6,527 nucleotides of DNA from Pseudomonadota bacterium. GTDB lineage: Bacteria; Pseudomonadota; Alphaproteobacteria; Rhizobiales; Kaistiaceae. Shown piece by piece: positions 4,549-6,527 of this stretch. The stretch is from the NCBI GenBank assembly GCA_023433185.1, contig JAEZEN010000147.1, forward strand, positions 1 to 6,527, read 5' to 3'. The position numbers and the translations under genes were made by a program. Below the pieces are notes generated by a model, which saw only the letters and a program-made list of their open reading frames with translations, was not told the origin of the DNA and did no database searches. Numbering within the stretch: position 1 is the stretch's first letter; every line of letters begins with the position of its first letter.

Positions 4549-6311
4549 GCCCCGAGGCTCCTGTCAGCGACGACGGCCGGCGGGAGACCGCCGGCCGTTT
4601 TGATGTCGGGGCGCCATTCGACGACCCCGTCGCGCCCGGCCGCCTTCGCGGCGTAGAGGGCGGCGTCGGCCCGCGCGATCAGCGCTCCGGCCGAGGCCGG
4701 CCCGGAGGCATCGGCGACCGCGATGCCGGTGCTGATCGTGATGCGCGGCAGGCCGCCGCGGTCGCCCCCAATGCCCATGTCGTGGACCGCGCGTCTGATC
4801 GCGTCGGCGATCCGCCTTGCCCCGCCGGCGTCGGTATCGGGAAGGATCACGGCGAACTCCTCTCCACCGATGCGCGCGGCATGGTCGGCGGGCCGCCGCA
4901 GCGCCGCCGTCAGCGTCGTCCCGAGGGCCCGCAGGCAGTCGTCGCCCTCGGGATGGCCGAAGGTGTCGTTGAACGCCTTGAAGTGGTCGACGTCGATGAA
5001 GAGGAGGGCGAGGGTCTGGCCGTCACGCCGGTTCCGCGCGAACGTCTCCTCGATGAGGCCGTCGAAGGCGCGGCGGTTGATCAGCCCGGTCAGCGCATCG
5101 ACATGCACCAGTTCGCGCAGTCGCCGGTTGACGTCGGCCTGCTCCAGTTCGGCGCGCTTTCGATCGGTGACGTCCGACAGGACGCTGAGGAAGCCGCCGC
5201 CGTCCGAGACGTTTCGCGCCCGCGCATGGATCCAGCGCCCGTCGGAGAGCGGGAATTCCCATTCGCCGCCGCGGCGGAGCGAGGCCAAGGTGTTCCCGAT
5301 ATACTCCGCCCCGTTCTCCGCGGTGTAGCCCGCCGGCTCGCCCGCCGCGACCGAGGCGCGGAGGATGTCGACCAGCCGCGCACCCGGGACACGGAGATAC
5401 TGCGTCTTAGGAAACAGCCGCGGGTACTGTTCGTTGCAGTAGACGAGGCGCTCGTCCTTGTCGAACAGGGCGACGGCATCGGCCATCGTCTCCAGGATGG
5501 CCGCAAGCTGCCTCTCGGTATCCTTTATGCGGGTCACGTCGGTATCGGTACCGATGACCCGTGCCGCGCGGCCGTCGGGATACCATTCGACTGCCCGGCC
5601 GCGGCTCAGGATCCAGACATACGGGCCGTCGGCGTGCCGCTCGCGGAACTCCAGGTCGTGCAGGTCGACGCTGCCCGAGTTCAGCATCTGCTCATGTCCC
5701 CTGGCGCTTTCCCGGTCGTCGGGGTGGACGCGCGCGAGCCAGGCCGCCTGTGAACTGTCGAACGGTGCATCCGGATCGAGGCCGCGCATGGTCTTCCATG
5801 TGCGCGAAAAGAACGACTGGCCGGTCCGGAGATCGTGGTCCCACACCCCTTGCCCGGCGCTTTCGAGGGCAAAGTTCCAGCGGCTCTCGGCTTCGGCGAT
5901 CGCCGCTTCCGAGCGCTTGGCGCTGTCGATGTCGGTGATCTGCGCAACGAAGAACGGTGGTGATGCGTCGCCCTCCACACAGATCGCGGAAACCGAGATG
6001 AGGCCCCAGAAGCGGGTGCCGTCGCCCCGTATGTAGAGCCGTTCGGCGCGATAGCCTTCCAGGCGCGCGCTGAGGACCGCGTTCACCTGCGCCTGCGCCT
6101 CCTCGAACATTTCGGGGGCGACCAGGTCGCGGGCGGTGAGTGACAGTATCTCGTCTCGCGACCGCCGGAACATGTCGGCGAACGCCTGGTTCACGTAGAT
6201 GGTCTGGCCATCGGGGCGGACGAGCGTCATCCCGATCGGCGCATTTTCCATCACGACGCGCAGAAACTCTTTCCCCGGCGGAAAGGGAATGAGTGTGGCG
6301 CTCACCGGCAT
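4545..6311 (-). CDS. PAS-PAS-PAS-GGDEF diguanylate cyclase
   Basis: The protein should condense two GTP into the second messenger c-di-GMP under control of three sensor domains. Counted from the ATG at 6311 (588 residues), a first PAS domain with PAC spans about 15-133. A second of PAS_3 style lies at 140-265 ([16 protein letters not shown]), and a third at 268-385 (NEQYPRLF). A helical linker ([13 protein letters not shown]) leads to the GGDEF domain, about 402-565. The catalytic GGEEF is at 482-486, the metal-binding Asp440 and Asp442 are in FIDVDHFK, and [10 protein letters not shown] follows. RPAD at 473-476 lies exactly five residues before GGEEF and is an intact inhibitory I-site, so product feedback is expected. 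No signal peptide or membrane segment is visible, so it is probably cytosolic. The frame stays open to a GTG at 6407, but those 32 extra codons are AT-richer and overlap a possible promoter. The ATG at 6311 follows GGTGAAAG, and another ATG lies at 6326. What the PAS domains sense is unknown. Confidence 0.93.
   Translation of the reverse strand: MPVSATLIPFPPGKEFLRVVMENAPIGMTLVRPDGQTIYVNQAFADMFRRSRDEILSLTARDLVAPEMFEEAQAQVNAVLSARLEGYRAERLYIRGDGTRFWGLISVSAICVEGDASPPFFVAQITDIDSAKRSEAAIAEAESRWNFALESAGQGVWDHDLRTGQSFFSRTWKTMRGLDPDAPFDSSQAAWLARVHPDDRESARGHEQMLNSGSVDLHDLEFRERHADGPYVWILSRGRAVEWYPDGRAARVIGTDTDVTRIKDTERQLAAILETMADAVALFDKDERLVYCNEQYPRLFPKTQYLRVPGARLVDILRASVAAGEPAGYTAENGAEYIGNTLASLRRGGEWEFPLSDGRWIHARARNVSDGGGFLSVLSDVTDRKRAELEQADVNRRLRELVHVDALTGLINRRAFDGLIEETFARNRRDGQTLALLFIDVDHFKAFNDTFGHPEGDDCLRALGTTLTAALRRPADHAARIGGEEFAVILPDTDAGGARRIADAIRRAVHDMGIGGDRGGLPRITISTGIAVADASGPASAGALIARADAALYAAKAAGRDGVVEWRPDIKTAGGLPPAVVADRSLGA
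4573..4601 (+). terminator. Rho-independent terminator of pnp
   Basis: A perfect 11-base-pair GC-rich stem (ACGGCCGGCGG with CCGCCGGCCGT) closed by a GAGA loop is followed by TTTTG, 25 bases after the pnp stop. It is the best intrinsic terminator in the window. It works only for + strand transcription: on the - strand no T-run follows. The same bases are translated on the - strand as part of the diguanylate cyclase tail. Confidence 0.88.
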
Positions 6312-6356
6312 CGTGGCTTTCACCATTTCAACCAGATCTCGATAGCGAACCCTGTC

Positions 6357-6386
6357 ATTATGCGCGATGTGCCCGCACTCCGGCAA
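6357..6386 (-). promoter_or_regulatory. Candidate promoter of the diguanylate cyclase gene
   Basis: On the - strand TTGCCG (6381-6386) and CATAAT (6357-6362) are separated by 18 bases in an AT-richer patch. The -10 box matches the TATAAT consensus at five of six positions and the -35 box keeps TTG. Transcription would start near 6350, leaving a short leader before the ATG codons at 6326 and 6311 and excluding the GTG at 6407 as the start. Confidence 0.35.
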
Positions 6387-6444
6387 CGCTGCAATTTTCA
6401 AAACCACTCAAGCCAGTTCGCTCGCACTGCAGGGACGCCGAGGG

Positions 6445-6474
6445 CTGGTGGCGGGGCCCGCGCCGCGCCGCCAG
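6445..6474. other. GC-rich hairpin in the right-hand intergenic region
   Basis: CTGGTGGCG (6445-6453) pairs with CGCCGCCAG (6466-6474), nine pairs with one G·U. A second inverted repeat, CCGCCAGG (6468-6475) with CCTGGCGG (6509-6516), uses the same bases, so the two folds exclude each other. No T-run follows either. This may be a repeat, or a leader structure of a gene beyond the right edge. Confidence 0.35.
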
Positions 6475-6514
6475 GGATCGGCAAACGGCCGTAGTTCTGA
6501 TCGGATTGCCTGGC

Positions 6515-6523
6515 GGAGGGAGG
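6515..6523 (+). promoter_or_regulatory. Shine-Dalgarno-like GGAGGGAGG at the right edge
   Basis: The purine run GGAGGGAGG ends four bases before the window edge. At normal spacing it could serve a + strand gene starting just outside, divergent from the diguanylate cyclase. In GC-rich DNA such runs also occur by chance, and no start codon is visible. Confidence 0.25.
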
Positions 6524-6527
6524 CGCC

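Noticed and set aside
4431..5753. Long + strand frame opposite the diguanylate cyclase, 440 codons
   Set aside because: Shadow of a gene whose PAS and GGDEF motifs are intact on the other strand. It would also start inside pnp and cross the terminator.

Overview
The window looks like a chromosomal housekeeping segment from a high-GC alphaproteobacterium, most likely of the order Hyphomicrobiales (Rhizobiales). Three things point there: the gene order truB-rpsO-pnp, the protein sequences, and the non-coding repeats upstream of truB. Those repeats are of the CCTCAGGATGAGG/CCTTCGAGG and GGCGGAT…ATCCGCCCTACG kinds that are scattered through genomes of this order. The species cannot be named from the sequence alone.

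Layout. Positions 1-802 hold no gene I can support. They are a mosaic of short palindromic repeats of at least four types, ending in a weak candidate promoter for truB. truB (tRNA pseudouridine-55 synthase, 803-1726), rpsO (ribosomal protein S15, 1966-2235) and pnp (polynucleotide phosphorylase, 2410-4548) follow on the + strand. They are separated by spacers of 239 and 174 bases that are rich in RNA structure. A strong intrinsic terminator follows pnp. On the - strand, converging on pnp and sharing its stop-codon bases, is a cytosolic diguanylate cyclase with three PAS sensor domains (4545 to about 6311). The last 120 bases are intergenic and end in a Shine-Dalgarno-like GGAGGGAGG, so another + strand gene may start just beyond the window.

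How the parts work together. TruB modifies tRNA, S15 is an early 16S rRNA-binding protein, and PNPase is the 3'-5' exoribonuclease of RNA turnover. The grouping is ancient and conserved. The spacers carry what looks like the control layer. Two hairpins precede the rpsO ribosome-binding site, one with a G·U/G-C step like the S15 site in 16S rRNA. A stable hairpin follows rpsO. A stem-loop of about 27 base pairs lies in the pnp leader, in the place where E. coli pnp has its RNase III-processed autoregulatory stem.

I see no defence system, mobile element, CRISPR array or clearly new system. The points most worth following are the pnp leader stem, the pnp terminator that is also read as the C-terminal tail of the diguanylate cyclase, the pairing of a c-di-GMP-making enzyme with pnp, and the repeat cluster upstream of truB.
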